Assembly (NCBI GenBank): GCA_900766795.1
Contig: CAAFWX010000263.1
Location: forward strand, 1-5,863
Origin: Oscillospiraceae bacterium
GTDB taxonomy: Bacteria > Bacillota_A > Clostridia > Oscillospirales > Ruminococcaceae
DNA: 5,863 nucleotides
Reading direction: 5' to 3'
Part shown: piece by piece, positions 5,152 to 5,863 of the stretch
Layout: every line of letters starts with the position of its first letter
Position numbering within the stretch: position 1 is the stretch's first letter
Position numbers and translations under genes: made by a program
The notes under the pieces: model-generated
Seen by the model: only the letters and a program-made list of their open reading frames with translations
What the model was told of the DNA's origin: nothing
The model's database searches: none

Positions 5152-5863
5152 ATGATAGAGTTACGAAATGTATATTTGAGCTTCGGCGAGGAAAAGCCTA
5201 ACGCGCTTTCCGATGTGTCCATCAGCATTCCCGAGGGAAGCGCCTATGGGCTTCTTGGCTCAAACGGCGCGGGAAAATCCACCATACTCCGTGTGCTTGC
5301 GGGAATATACAAGCCCGACACGGGAATTGCGGAAATCGACGGGCAGACCATATACGACAACAGCCGTATCAAGGAGCGGGTATTCCTTGTGGGCGACGAA
5401 ACGGCACAGTTTAACGGCATGACGGTAAACGAAATGCGCGCCTTTTACAAGTCGTTTTATCACAGCTTTGACGAAACGCTTTTCAATAAACTGCTTGACA
5501 CCGTGAAGCTGCCTTCGGACAGAAAGCTCATGAAGTTTTCAAAGGGCATGAAAAGGCAGGCGGCGGTGATTTGCGCAATTGCCTGCAAGACGCCCTATCT
5601 GCTTCTTGACGAGGCGTTTGACGGGCTTGACCCCACCATGCGAAATATCGTCAAGCAAATGCTGATTGACGCAATGCTTGACAGCGGGCTTACCGTGGTT
5701 TTCTCGTCGCACAACCTGAGGGAGATGGACGAATTTTGCGACAGGGTAGGGCTTTTGCATGACGGAAAGGTCGTGTTTGACAGAGAGATTGACTGCGTAA
5801 AGGGCGATATTGTGAAGATTCAGGCGGCTTTCGACAGAGAGGTAACGGAGAATGATTTCCCCA
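5152..5863 (+). CDS. ABC transporter ATP-binding protein (YtrB/CcmA-type), 3' end outside window
   Basis: The N-terminal 237 residues of an ABC transporter nucleotide-binding subunit; the frame is still open at the window end. It has Walker A GSNGAGKST (36-44), signature-type FSKGM (129-133), Walker B with D-loop YLLLDEAFDGLDP (149-161) and the switch His in SSHNLRE (H187). The Q-loop region reads FLVGDETAQF (78-87), with Asp-Glu where Gln is usual. The ATG at 5152 follows a GGGGG ribosome binding site (5140-5144) with a 7-nt gap and lies 4 bp after the gntR stop. It should energise export or import by a separate membrane subunit, which I expect just downstream. Control is probably by the upstream GntR repressor. 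Closest known arrangement: ytrA-ytrB-like operons of Firmicutes. The substrate cannot be told from this sequence. Confidence 0.93.
   Translation, partial: MIELRNVYLSFGEEKPNALSDVSISIPEGSAYGLLGSNGAGKSTILRVLAGIYKPDTGIAEIDGQTIYDNSRIKERVFLVGDETAQFNGMTVNEMRAFYKSFYHSFDETLFNKLLDTVKLPSDRKLMKFSKGMKRQAAVICAIACKTPYLLLDEAFDGLDPTMRNIVKQMLIDAMLDSGLTVVFSSHNLREMDEFCDRVGLLHDGKVVFDREIDCVKGDIVKIQAAFDREVTENDFP

Noticed and set aside
1..5863. CRISPR arrays, tRNA or rRNA genes, and phage attachment sites
   Set aside because: Looked for on both strands; no regularly spaced repeats, cloverleaf-like sequence or rRNA-like segments were seen.

Overview
The window looks like a stretch of a Gram-positive Clostridia chromosome, probably a gut Oscillospiraceae/Ruminococcus-like organism. 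The basis is strong AGGAGG-type ribosome binding sites, sigma-A promoters with 17-bp spacers, hairpin/T-tract terminators, and the families present (IS256-type transposase, Lsa-type ABC-F, YtrA-type GntR regulator with an ABC ATPase). The taxonomic placement is inference from style and gene families, not from a marker gene. All confident genes are on the + strand.

Layout: (1) 1-524 is the right-hand end of an IS256-family insertion sequence: the C-terminal part of its transposase, then a short tail with the probable right inverted repeat. It abuts a rho-independent terminator (525-560) that probably belonged to an earlier host gene. (2) 561-794 has no gene I can support; two weak PurBox-like sites lie at its downstream end. 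(3) 795-2778 is a purine salvage operon: a promoter, a hypoxanthine-guanine phosphoribosyltransferase gene (hpt) and, 4 bp later, an NCS2/AzgA-PbuG-type purine permease. One imports the base and the other converts it to IMP or GMP. (4) 2810-4661 is an antibiotic-resistance-type ABC-F unit: a promoter, a leader of about 285 nt with a six-codon upstream ORF, mutually exclusive RNA pairings and an intrinsic terminator just before the gene, then a 495-residue Lsa/Vga/VmlR-like ABC-F protein and a strong terminator. (5) 4693-5863 is an autoregulated transporter operon: a near-consensus promoter overlaid by two abutting copies of a 23-bp palindromic operator, a YtrA-subfamily GntR repressor, and 4 bp later an ABC transporter ATPase that runs off the window. 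A permease gene probably follows.

Most parts belong to known families. The most informative signals are regulatory: the uORF-controlled attenuator before the ABC-F gene, which has the layout expected of a ribosome-stalling antibiotic sensor, and the exact tandem operator duplication before the GntR gene. I did not find a clearly unprecedented system.
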